Position numbers and translations under genes: made by a program. The notes under the pieces were generated by a model, which saw only the letters and a list, made by a program, of their open reading frames with translations, was not told the DNA's origin and searched no databases. A stretch of DNA of 64,000 nucleotides from Balanoglossus misakiensis (Eukaryota > Hemichordata): positions 11,036,001 to 11,100,000 of the forward strand of contig CM082593.2 of the NCBI GenBank assembly GCA_040954595.2, read 5' to 3'. Shown here in pieces: positions 56,379-64,000 of the stretch; position 1 is the first letter of the stretch; every line of letters begins with the position of its first letter.

Positions 56379-57689
56379 TCAATCAGTCACATAATCTTTG
56401 TATCGAGACGGCTTTTGTATATTTGTTCTGGTTCGTGTTGATCTCAACGATTCTTGGGCTGGTGACGCTGGCATTGCGGGTTGTTGAGGCGGTGTTCCGT
56501 CTGTGACTGCTGGTGCAATATTGTGTTGATCCATCCCTGTCTGTGCTGGTTTCAGTTCTGCGCTGACTGGTTTCATGTGGATCCTGTTGCGTCGCATTTG
56601 TTTCCCGTTGTCTAACTTCACGGTGTAGGACCTAGGTGTGTTTGCTGGGGCTACAACTCTCGCTGGACTCCATGTTTTGCTGATTGGGCTTTGTACATGG
56701 ACTTGTTGACCTGTCAGCAATTCTGGTAGTTGTCTGGAGTGCTGGTCGTGGCTGGAAGTCTGGGCCTGCTGTTGAGATGTCAGGTATTGACGAACTTCCT
56801 CCCCGTTTCTTGCTGGGTGAATTTTGGCTGGGAGAGTTGTCTTGTATGCTCTGCTGTTCAGCAACTCAGCTGGTGATGGTATGTTGGACTTCAATGGAGT
56901 CGCGCGAAGTGCCAACAATGCTAGATTCGGATCATCTCCGGACTCTTTGCACTTCATCAGGATGTTCTTCACGGTCTGTACATGTCGCTCGATAAAACCG
57001 TGCCCTTTGGGATAGTATGGTGATGATGTGACTATCGCAAAACCATACTTCTCAGTTAGGCTGTGGAAGTCTCTAGCTGTAAACTGAGATCCGTTGTCAC
57101 AAACTAGTTTCTCGGGTATTCCTTGCTCTGCAAATAGAATTCGGAGGGCTCTCATAATGGTACTGGCTCTGAGGTCTTCAAGTTTCCTAATGAAGGGGAA
57201 CTTGGAGTAGTAGTCAGCAACTATCATGTACCATGTTTGGTTCACGTAGAATAGGTCTGCTCCAATTGTGTGCCACGGTCGTGGTGGAATTTCCATTGGA
57301 ATCATCGGTTCCTTCTGCTGGGAATTCTGGAATTTCTGGCACGCGTTGCATCCTGTTACTAGTCTCTCTATATCTTTACAAATTCCAGGCCAGTACATGC
57401 TGGATCTGGCTCTCAGCTTGCATTTCTCGATCCCCAGGTGACTGCTATGAATGCGTTGTAGCATTTCATCTCTCATTACTGCTGGTATGAGGAGTCGGCT
57501 GCCTATCAGGATAATACCATCTTCGATAGCGATATCGTCTCGAATAGACCAGTAGGGTCGAATATCAGCGTGAATGTCCTTGATGCTATCTGGCCATCCT
57601 TTCAGGACTTGCTGGATCAATAATTGAAGAATTTCATCTTTGGTAGTTTCTTCTTTGATCTCCATCTGTCTCATTGGTGTGATCTTCAC
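56379..57689 (-). CDS. Retrotransposon integrase
   Basis: 436 codons. An HHCC zinc-binding domain (HSSHLGIEKCKLRARSSMYW, then CNACQKF) lies around residues 80-117. The catalytic core has ADLFYV (first Asp, near 144), LVCDNGSQFT (second Asp, near 198) and GFIERHVQTVKN (Glu, near 234), a D,D-35-E pattern. The C-terminus carries a GPY-like element (SPARVVAPANTPRSYTVKLD). It inserts the cDNA into the host genome. It is in the same frame as the RNase H part upstream, from which it is separated only by an amber stop and four codons, so it was originally part of one polyprotein. Confidence 0.95.
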   Translation of the reverse strand: MKITPMRQMEIKEETTKDEILQLLIQQVLKGWPDSIKDIHADIRPYWSIRDDIAIEDGIILIGSRLLIPAVMRDEMLQRIHSSHLGIEKCKLRARSSMYWPGICKDIERLVTGCNACQKFQNSQQKEPMIPMEIPPRPWHTIGADLFYVNQTWYMIVADYYSKFPFIRKLEDLRASTIMRALRILFAEQGIPEKLVCDNGSQFTARDFHSLTEKYGFAIVTSSPYYPKGHGFIERHVQTVKNILMKCKESGDDPNLALLALRATPLKSNIPSPAELLNSRAYKTTLPAKIHPARNGEEVRQYLTSQQQAQTSSHDQHSRQLPELLTGQQVHVQSPISKTWSPARVVAPANTPRSYTVKLDNGKQMRRNRIHMKPVSAELKPAQTGMDQHNIAPAVTDGTPPQQPAMPASPAQESLRSTRTRTNIQKPSRYKDYVTD

Positions 57690-57701
57690 CAGGTGGTGTA
57701 T

Positions 57702-58613
57702 CTAGACTTTCATGTCACTGATTTCGTTCTGATCTTGTGGTGACAGTCTAGATAGTGCGTCGGCAAGTATCATCTGTTTGCCTGGCTTGTAGTGTATGGT
57801 GAAATCATACGGCTGTATGCGCAACAGCATTCTCTGTAATCGGGGTGGTGCCTTGGTCAAATTCTTCCTCTGAATTTGCTCCAACGGTCGATGATCACTC
57901 TCTACTATGAAACTTCTGCCGTAGAGATATGTGCGAAACTTCTCACATCCGTAGACTACCGCGAGTAGTTCTCTTTCTATATTGGCGTATCGGGTTTCCG
58001 CTGGTGTCAGGGCCTTGGACGCAAATGCTATAGGTCTCTGTTCCTGTATGAGCACCGCTCCGATTCCCTTTCCCGATGCGTCGACTTGTAGAGTGACAGG
58101 CTTCTTACGGTCGTAGTAAGCAAGTGTAGTCTTTGTGCTGATCAGGTCCTTGATCATATTGAAAGACTTTGTGTGTGTCGGAGACCACTCAAACTCAGTG
58201 TCGTCTCTGATGAGCTCTCTCAGTGGTGCTGTGTGTTCAGCTAATCTGGGTATGAATGAACCCATGTAGTTCACCATTCCGAGGAATGTGCGCAGTTCGG
58301 TCTTGTCTCTAGGCGGATGCATCATCTCTATCGCCTTGACCTTTTCTGGGTTGGGTTTAACTCCGTCTTCTGTGTATAACATGCCAAAGAAACTAGATTC
58401 TTTTGTCTTGATGTAGCATTTCTCTTTGTTCAGTTTAATGCCTGCTTTCCTGGTTCGTTCCATGGCTTCGTGTAGATGCAGGTCATGGTGTCGCTCTCCT
58501 GATCCGAAGACTTGTATATCGTCTGCAATGCCGACTGCACCTTCACACTCTCTGTATGTTTCATCAATTTTGAATTGAAACACATCTTGGCTCATCCTTA
58601 GCCCAAATGGCAT
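57702..58613 (-). CDS. Retrotransposon reverse transcriptase (C-terminal part) and RNase H
   Basis: 303 codons beginning at MPFGLRMSQDVFQ, the RT block before the active site. Catalytic AVGIADDIQVFG (Asp-Asp pair), then the palm/thumb ETLRTFLGMVNY-type region. RNase H has TLQVDASGKGIGAVLIQE (Asp), NIERELLAVVYGCEKF (Glu) and VESDHRPLEQIQ (Asp), ending LADALSRLSPQ. The N-terminal RT blocks lie upstream across the disrupted 58614-58798 stretch and in the Gag-protease frame. It ends at the amber stop 57702-57704. Confidence 0.9.
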   Translation of the reverse strand: MPFGLRMSQDVFQFKIDETYRECEGAVGIADDIQVFGSGERHHDLHLHEAMERTRKAGIKLNKEKCYIKTKESSFFGMLYTEDGVKPNPEKVKAIEMMHPPRDKTELRTFLGMVNYMGSFIPRLAEHTAPLRELIRDDTEFEWSPTHTKSFNMIKDLISTKTTLAYYDRKKPVTLQVDASGKGIGAVLIQEQRPIAFASKALTPAETRYANIERELLAVVYGCEKFRTYLYGRSFIVESDHRPLEQIQRKNLTKAPPRLQRMLLRIQPYDFTIHYKPGKQMILADALSRLSPQDQNEISDMKV

Positions 58614-58798
58614 TCGTAGGAATCTGTAACGGCCATATGGTGTGTTAAAGGTCGTCAGGAAGGATGTTCTTCATCGATCTTTACATTCCAGTATCCGTTC
58701 CGCGCGTCTAGCTTGCTGAAAAGTGTTGCGCCTGCCAACTTTGGGGTAATCTCCTCCAATGTGGGTGTAGGGTAATGATCCCTTTTAATGGCTTTGTT

Positions 58799-60529
58799 CT
58801 AGTCCTTCGGGTCCAGACAAATGCGAAGTCTTCCATTGTCTTTCTCCCGGACAACAAGAGAATTGACCCAGTTCGTAGGCTGGTTCACTTTGGCGATGAT
58901 TTGCTTATCTTCCATCTCCTGCAGCTCGGTTTTGAGTCTATCCATTAGTTCTAATGGAACTCTGCGGGCAGGGTGTACTACTGGTTGTACTTCTGGATCA
59001 AGAGTGATGTGGTATGTGTAGTTTTCAAAACATCCGACCACGTCGTCAAAGCAATCAGGGTACATCCTCAGCAACTGTTCTTTGTTCTTTATGGGAGGGC
59101 GGTCCCTGATGGGTGTATTACTGTCTATGTAGTCATCTGCAGGGTTTCTGTTTCTTCCTGCTGGCTTCTGTTCGTTCATCTTTCTCTTTTCCACTTCCAC
59201 ATTTCTTCCAGGCTGTGCTGTCTTGCACTCTGGGCTCGCCTGCACTTGTATGGCTTCTACTGAACAGTTTATTTGTATCAGGTTTAAGGCTCTGCTTGCC
59301 TTTAACCCTAAAATGGCTGGGCCTGCGGCGTCAGTTACATAGAAGAGGCATCTGATTTTCCTCTCTCTATGTTCACATGGAATGACGATGGTGCCAAGCT
59401 GTTTGATTTTGGAACCTCCATATGCGGTAAGGATTGTTTTATTTTCCTTCAAGTGCCCGCGTTTTGGATTTCCGTGTTTATCCAGTTTCTCTGGAAATAT
59501 GATCTTGAAAAGGCAGAGGGGCAGTATATTGCTCTGTGCACCGGTATCAATCTTGCATCTCAGTGCTACTTTCCTTTTCTTTTCGCTCTGTGTGATTGTC
59601 AGTTTCGTGTATATTTCTTCTTGTCTGTTGATGTTGTCCAATGCATTTATTTCGATAGTTCCAACATCTAGGACTTCATCATCTATTTGATGCATGTTGC
59701 TGCTCGAGCGTGTCACATTATGGATTGGTTTTCCACCTCGTCTCTGCTGTGACTTCGGTTCGCTTGAGCTGGTTTTGGAACGGCATACCGCCTGCCAGTG
59801 ATTAGGTTTCCCACAATTTCGGCATTTCGAGCCATATGCTGGGCAGTTACTTTTCACTGAGGTGTCATGCTTTTTTCCGCAATGCTTACATTGTTTGGGG
59901 TGTGTCTTGTTGGGCTGCCTTTTTACTGCGTTGACAGCTTTGCTATCCACAGGATTAGCAATATGGCAATTTGTGAGCGTTTTCATGTGTTTTGTTGTGG
60001 CTTCGTGACCTCTAGCTATATCGAGCGCCTCCTTCAAGGTCAGTTTCTCATCACGCCCAATAAGTTTCTTCTGTATTTCTTGGTGACAGATCCCCCATAT
60101 CAACTGATCTACGAGTCTTGCTTCCTGTTCATTTGTATCCCCAAATTTGCATTTGGCGGCTTCATTTTTCAATTTCGAAAAGAAATCATCAACTGGTTCT
60201 CCAGGGTCTTGTCTCATATCTTGGAATTGGTATCTATGTATGCGATGATTCGACTTCGGCTCTAAGTGTTCGGAAAATTTGTCGAATAGTACTGTGGGGT
60301 CTTTCCGCTGGTCTTCATTTTCAAACGACCAACTGTTGTATTTGTCAAGACCTGGTTCACCGGACCATAGAAGTATGTAGCTAGCTTTCTCTTCATCGTT
60401 AGCATCTTTAAGTGCTGTCTTAAATGTTAACTCACATTTTTGACGAAAACGACTGAAGGCTATTGCTAGATCTGGCGCGTCCCATTCCATCTTTGGGGCT
60501 GTGAAGGGCGTTTGTAGTGCGGCCGCCAT
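58799..60529 (-). CDS. Retrotransposon Gag, protease and start of RT
   Basis: 576 codons from ATG at 60529. The capsid-like part is residues ~1-190 (SRFRQKCELTFKTAL, FQDMRQDPGEPVDDFFSKLK). Zinc knuckles follow: CKHCGKKHDTSVKSNC and CRNCGKPNHWQAVC (near 213-250). The protease motif is LRCKIDTGAQSNILPL (near 330) with AGPAILGLKASRALN about 80 residues later. RT begins with DRLKTELQEMEDKQIIAKVN and WVNSLVVREKDNGRLRICLD, then stops at an amber codon. In an intact element the frame would continue; the stop is a disabling mutation or, less likely, a readthrough site. Confidence 0.95.
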   Translation of the reverse strand: MAAALQTPFTAPKMEWDAPDLAIAFSRFRQKCELTFKTALKDANDEEKASYILLWSGEPGLDKYNSWSFENEDQRKDPTVLFDKFSEHLEPKSNHRIHRYQFQDMRQDPGEPVDDFFSKLKNEAAKCKFGDTNEQEARLVDQLIWGICHQEIQKKLIGRDEKLTLKEALDIARGHEATTKHMKTLTNCHIANPVDSKAVNAVKRQPNKTHPKQCKHCGKKHDTSVKSNCPAYGSKCRNCGKPNHWQAVCRSKTSSSEPKSQQRRGGKPIHNVTRSSSNMHQIDDEVLDVGTIEINALDNINRQEEIYTKLTITQSEKKRKVALRCKIDTGAQSNILPLCLFKIIFPEKLDKHGNPKRGHLKENKTILTAYGGSKIKQLGTIVIPCEHRERKIRCLFYVTDAAGPAILGLKASRALNLIQINCSVEAIQVQASPECKTAQPGRNVEVEKRKMNEQKPAGRNRNPADDYIDSNTPIRDRPPIKNKEQLLRMYPDCFDDVVGCFENYTYHITLDPEVQPVVHPARRVPLELMDRLKTELQEMEDKQIIAKVNQPTNWVNSLVVREKDNGRLRICLDPKD

Positions 60530-60620
60530 TTTGTCAGGTCAGTTCGATGGTCTTTTCTTCTGTAGTTTTGGTGTCTTGTGTAGTCGATACTGTGTAAAGT
60601 CTGCTTACATCTGATCACTC

Positions 60621-60640
60621 ACGTTCACCGCTGCCACCAT
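60621..60640 (-). other. Primer-binding site
   Basis: Directly inside the 5' LTR on the minus strand: TGGTGGCAGCGGTGAACGTG. TGG pairs with the CCA end of a tRNA. The specific tRNA was not determined. Confidence 0.7.
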
Positions 60641-60836
60641 GTTATGTTTCCATCAACATGGGAATAATAATGCGATCATAAGGTATAACAACAACCTATT
60701 TATTGATCGGCTGAAAAGACTCAACAATGTGCTTCGCCTTATCTGTGACGTCGTACAGCAATTCATAAACAAGTGGAACACCAACAATGCAACACTAGAG
60801 GGCGCTATATTGATCGTAGCTGTCAGAATACTACAC
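60641..60836 (-). repeat. 5' LTR (196 bp)
   Basis: TGTTATGTTTCC...GTCAGAATACTACA on the plus strand, matching 55956-56159 apart from the 8-bp indel and one substitution (GACGTCGTAC versus GACATCGTAC). Confidence 0.95.
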
Positions 60837-61329
60837 ACCCCCCCCCCCCCCCCCGCATGTTTAAAGGTTTCTATAGAAAAGCATTGTTGAGGTTCACAAA
60901 ACTTTGAAGAAGCTTTGCAACCCTAACTTTGGCCAAAGATTTGAATGTTAAGGTTTCACAAACGTAGTTACAGCTGAGGTTCAACTAAGACTAGTATAAG
61001 AGGCTTCAGCACGCCAAGTCTTGTAGCAAGCTTCAACACAAAGCTTTTTGCAACATTGTTCAAAGCGTTGTCAAAGGTACTGCACAACCCTGGTGAAGTA
61101 GTGCTATATTTTCAATTAAATGGCTTAAGCCATTTGTCTCTCCAACCAGAATTGCACCAGAGTTAAATACACACAGCTTGAAATTGTAAAATGTTGCAAA
61201 ATCAAACGATCACATCCTTACACCTATTATTAGAACCAGAAGTTGAGTCAAAATTTTCCTACCTAGAAATTTTCTTTCCTATGAAGTTTTTTGCTTATTG
61301 GCATTCATATGGGAGCCTAGACCTATTCC
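60837..61329. other. Poly-C tract and noncoding sequence
   Basis: A run of about 16 C lies at about 60839-60854. Beyond it, GCTTGAAATTGTAAAATGTTGCAAAATC (about 61178) is related to text at 2768 and 9840, so this is again the dispersed family of the foldback arms. No gene. Confidence 0.55.
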
Positions 61330-61690
61330 AGCTGAGTTGCCAAAATGGCAATGTTGGACAATTCTTCTAATATGCATGATCAAAAATGGCCGCCAAATAC
61401 CTTCTCTAAAATAAAACTTGGCCCTTTTTTCTCAAAATTATGTGTAATATCTAAAATTTCAGGATTTGCATCCATATTGGTTATGTATTGCAAATATGGC
61501 AGTGTTTGGCAACTTTTCTATTTTGCATAATCAAAAATGGCCGCCAATCACCACTAAAAGTGAAATTTTGCCATGTTTCCCAAAATGATGCGCAATATCG
61601 TATTTTCAGGATTAGCACATCATATGGGTACCTTTAACAATACAACTGTGTTGCAAATTTGGCAGTGTTACCGTACTAATCATGAAGCAA
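61330..61690 (+). repeat. Diverged 160-bp-type units
   Basis: Three units with ATGGC(A/C)(A/G)..., TTTGCATAATCAAAAATGGCCGCCAA and GATTTGCATCCATATTGG/GATTAGCACATCATATGGG phrases match the array at 10460-11235 in direct orientation. Confidence 0.6.
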
Positions 61691-62169
61691 GGAAGTGCAA
61701 CCTCTGTATCCCAAATATATGTCTATCCCCACTCACAAAGAGCCAGCCCCTCTGCATCATCCTGTTCCTCAATCTCACGATGGGAATCCTTTTCAGAATT
61801 CCGACCTCAAAACATCCAGGGATTCACCATCATTCACCACACCCTCGTCAGTATCCACCATGTTTAGATCCAATGCCTGAACATGTTGTCTCTTTATCTA
61901 TGGATTGCGTTAAAGGCCAGTGGGAGTTTCATCCCGTTTTTTTGCAATTTTGACCATTTTTATCTGGTGCATAATGCTAGAGTACATATCATCCATACAG
62001 GATGATGCATGTACAGTGATGGGAAATGTATCAATCCACTCCTGCACTAGATTTGCATACAGTGCCATACCTTTTAGGGCTATTTTCTTGACCCTTTTGA
62101 TAGTCTGCTGGCCAAAATTGGCTGGCCAAAGTGGCCAGCAGAGACATTCTTCCAATACCCTTCATAGTG
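61691..62169. other. No gene recognised
   Basis: Overlapping open frames of 60-126 codons on both strands (61573-61953 plus; 61910-62155 minus) lack domains and sit between repeat copies. Confidence 0.4.
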
Positions 62170-63640
62170 CCAACAGACAAGGCTTGGATATACAACCTGT
62201 GTTGCTTGTAAGGCACACATCTCCAATTGGTACATTGGGCCAATTATACTGTACATGTGTACAGCTAGGAAAAAAATATACTTCATCATAGTTTCCATGG
62301 TCAGCAGCTTCAATAACTTGTTGCCTTTTCTTACTGAACATTTTGACTTATAAAGAAGTATAACAAGAATAAAGTTGTCCAATTAGTGTTGGCAGGGGGG
62401 TGGGGGATGTGTTCTCCCATACAAAGGTGTATAGGTATGTAGTCTTTAAGAAAAACTTGGGGTAAATGACCAGAAAATTTGACTTATAATACAAATAGGT
62501 CGGGTTTTGGGCATTTACACGTGTTGATGTTATCGACTGGGGCGACAGACTACCATCCGAAAAAATTTCAAGTACCCCCCCCCCCCTCGGGTGCCGGCCA
62601 GTGGGATGGAGGTGATAGAAACTGTTGTAGATACAATAGAGGCCTACAACCTGAAAACCTTCTGGCTTTAACCGAGGACTTGCCATTAAAGATACCTGTA
62701 GGCCCCTATATGCTGCTCCCACATACACTCCCAGTCCTAAACCTTGCATCTGATTTGTGGTGCAGATGAAGAATTAAGATTGGCTTGACAATTAACACAC
62801 TTAATTGCCTGTTATGAGATATAATACATACAATCATGGGACAAGAATGGCAAAAGTTAAATTATCCAGCAGGTGTTTGAATTATGCAAATTAGAGCAGT
62901 TGTCTAATATTGCCATGTCAACCATGTTGAAATTGTTTTAGGTACCCATATTAATGGAAACCCTGCAAATTCGATATTACACACCATTTAAAACAAATAT
63001 GGGAAATTAACATGTTAGAGAAATTTGGCGGCCATTTTGGATTATGCAAATTAGAACAGTTGTCTAATATTGCCATGTCAACCATGTTGAAATTGTTTTA
63101 GGTACCCAGGAGAGTTGAATGAAAATGCCATTTGCAATGCAGTTGTCTTGTATTGGGTGCCCATATTAAGGCATTCTTGAAAACGAAACATTATTCATCA
63201 TTTTGACGCAAACAGAAAAGGTGTTCAAATGCAAATTGGAAGAGTTGCCCAACCCTGCCATATTTGCAATACAGTTGTAGTGACTGTCAACTCGACTACA
63301 GACAGTCTCGATGAACACAAGACATGATCCCAATTTGCAAGCTGAGTTGAAACTGACTGCTGCAGTAACTTAGCTGTGGGAATGTCTTGTGTGATTTAAA
63401 ACAATGATGACCAAATTTAACACAGTTTCTCTGAGGTAACCATTTAGCTTTCAGGACTAAGTTTGTTTAAGAATCCTTTATTCTACCCAAGGAACAAATT
63501 TCCTTAGAATTTCACAACTGAGACACAGTTTACAGATATACAAAAAGTGCGTACTACAAACATAAGAAATTGTTTGCATTTTTTTTTTCTGATGGCAATG
63601 CATTTGACTGTAAACAGACATTGACGTCCTTTAGTAAGGG
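62170..63640 (-). repeat. Inverted copy of the 10100-11827 dispersed repeat
   Basis: Reverse-complement landmarks: GGCACACATCTCCAATTGGTA (62213), AATAGGTCGGGTTTTGGGCA (62493), TCCAGCAGGTGTTTGAATTATGC (62864), the 160-bp units (62870-63230), GACTACAGACAGTCTCG (63292), and the arm end CTGAGGTAACCATTTAG (63431) onward. A poly-C run lies at 62574-62586. The short frames here have no domain. Confidence 0.7.
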
Positions 63641-64000
63641 ACTGTTCAGTTTTGGTGGAGGGGGGGGGCAAAAGTTTGTGTCATTGGTTTTCAAAATCAG
63701 GCCGACACCCCCTTCAACCAGGACCAAAAAAATGATGACCCCCCCCCCCCCCCCCCCCCTTTGACAGGACCAAAATATGATGACCCTCCTCCCACCCCGA
63801 AAACATTCGCCATCCTTATCTTATGTACACTGACTGTATGCAATAAAGGTAAAGGGTCTCCTCACACCTCAATTCTAAATTTCTTAAAAAAATTTATAAT
63901 TTGAAGTGTATAATAGTATAGCGTTGCAATAAAGAAGGTCTATGGATAAATTAAAAGGACACGTCAATATAATAGTTGGTAGAATTGGTAAAACAAGAAA
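63641..64000. other. Poly-G/poly-C tracts, no gene recognised
   Basis: A run of G at about 63660-63668 and of C at 63739-63760, with two diverged copies of CAGGACCAAAA(A/T)ATGATGACC (63718 and 63764). Confidence 0.6.

Larger units (their letters stand above)
55956..60836 (-). mobile_element. Ty3/Gypsy-type LTR retrotransposon, near-complete but disabled
   Basis: Two LTRs (55956-56159 and 60641-60836), PBS, Gag-protease-RT-RNase H-integrase in Ty3 order on the minus strand, and PPT are all present. Disabling changes: an amber stop at 58799-58801 inside RT, a disrupted 58614-58798 stretch with a shift of frame, and an amber stop at 57702-57704 between RNase H and integrase. The LTRs differ by an 8-bp indel and about one base, so the insertion is fairly recent. 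The flanks CCCCC (left) and CACCC (right) could be an imperfect 5-bp target duplication; poly-C makes this uncertain. It interrupts the GC-rich frame on its left. Confidence 0.95.

Noticed and set aside
58821-60384. Plus-strand hydrophobic frames antisense to Gag
   Set aside because: Shadow frames of a well-supported Gag-protease ORF; the hydrophobic look arises from complementing Lys/Glu-rich codons.

Overview
This is a gene-poor, repeat-rich piece of an animal nuclear genome. The evidence is a gene split into small GT-AG exons that encodes a multidomain extracellular protein (LamG/pentraxin-like, HYR, sushi-like, ephrin-receptor-like Cys-rich repeats, EGF, transmembrane segment), together with metazoan-type Ty3-like LTR retrotransposons, non-LTR reverse-transcriptase fragments, tRNA-derived SINE-like sequences, foldback/MITE elements, a satellite and long microsatellites. 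The domain mix and repeat style fit a marine invertebrate, perhaps an invertebrate deuterostome (amphioxus, hemichordate or echinoderm). That placement is inference.

Layout. 0-2.5 kb: mostly unique sequence with a cluster of small palindromes and one promoter-like patch. 2.5-10.2 kb: a large foldback structure with ~0.8 kb inverted arms and smaller inverted repeats nested inside. 10.1-11.8 kb: a dispersed repeat containing a ~160-bp tandem array, also present inverted at 62.2-63.6 kb. 11.8-17.0 kb: about 60 copies of an 83-86-bp satellite unit with higher-order duplications. 17-22.9 kb: sparse sequence with an RT fragment, a microsatellite and a 450-bp foldback element. 22.9-32.0 kb (minus strand): the only convincing host gene, with 15 recognisable exons (856 codons visible, 5' end not found). 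32.2-34.1 kb: repeats carrying perfect DR1-type nuclear-receptor half-site pairs. 34.2-35.5, 49.5-51.7 and 53.2-54.5 kb: three copies of an RPA-like OB-fold gene, each broken differently. 36-48 kb: a composite repeat (tRNA-like module, (ATGT)n tracts, 309-bp tandem units) interrupted by a truncated Ty3-like element and a non-LTR RT fragment. 54.5-55.95 kb: a GC-rich decayed reading frame of unknown family. 55.96-60.84 kb: a Ty3/Gypsy-type LTR retrotransposon with both LTRs, PBS and PPT, interrupted by stop codons. 60.8-64 kb: dispersed repeats and poly-C tracts.

How the parts relate. The host gene probably makes a type I membrane protein with an NPxY-type cytoplasmic motif and a furin-type site. 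Its introns have collected several MITEs. The OB-fold gene copies are the most unusual content: two copies share an inversion of exon 1, a middle exon survives in only one copy, and an intact last OB exon survives in only another, so the gene structure can be seen only by comparing the three. Splice calls were made by eye from GT-AG sites and phase agreement. All repeat comparisons were made by eye within this window.
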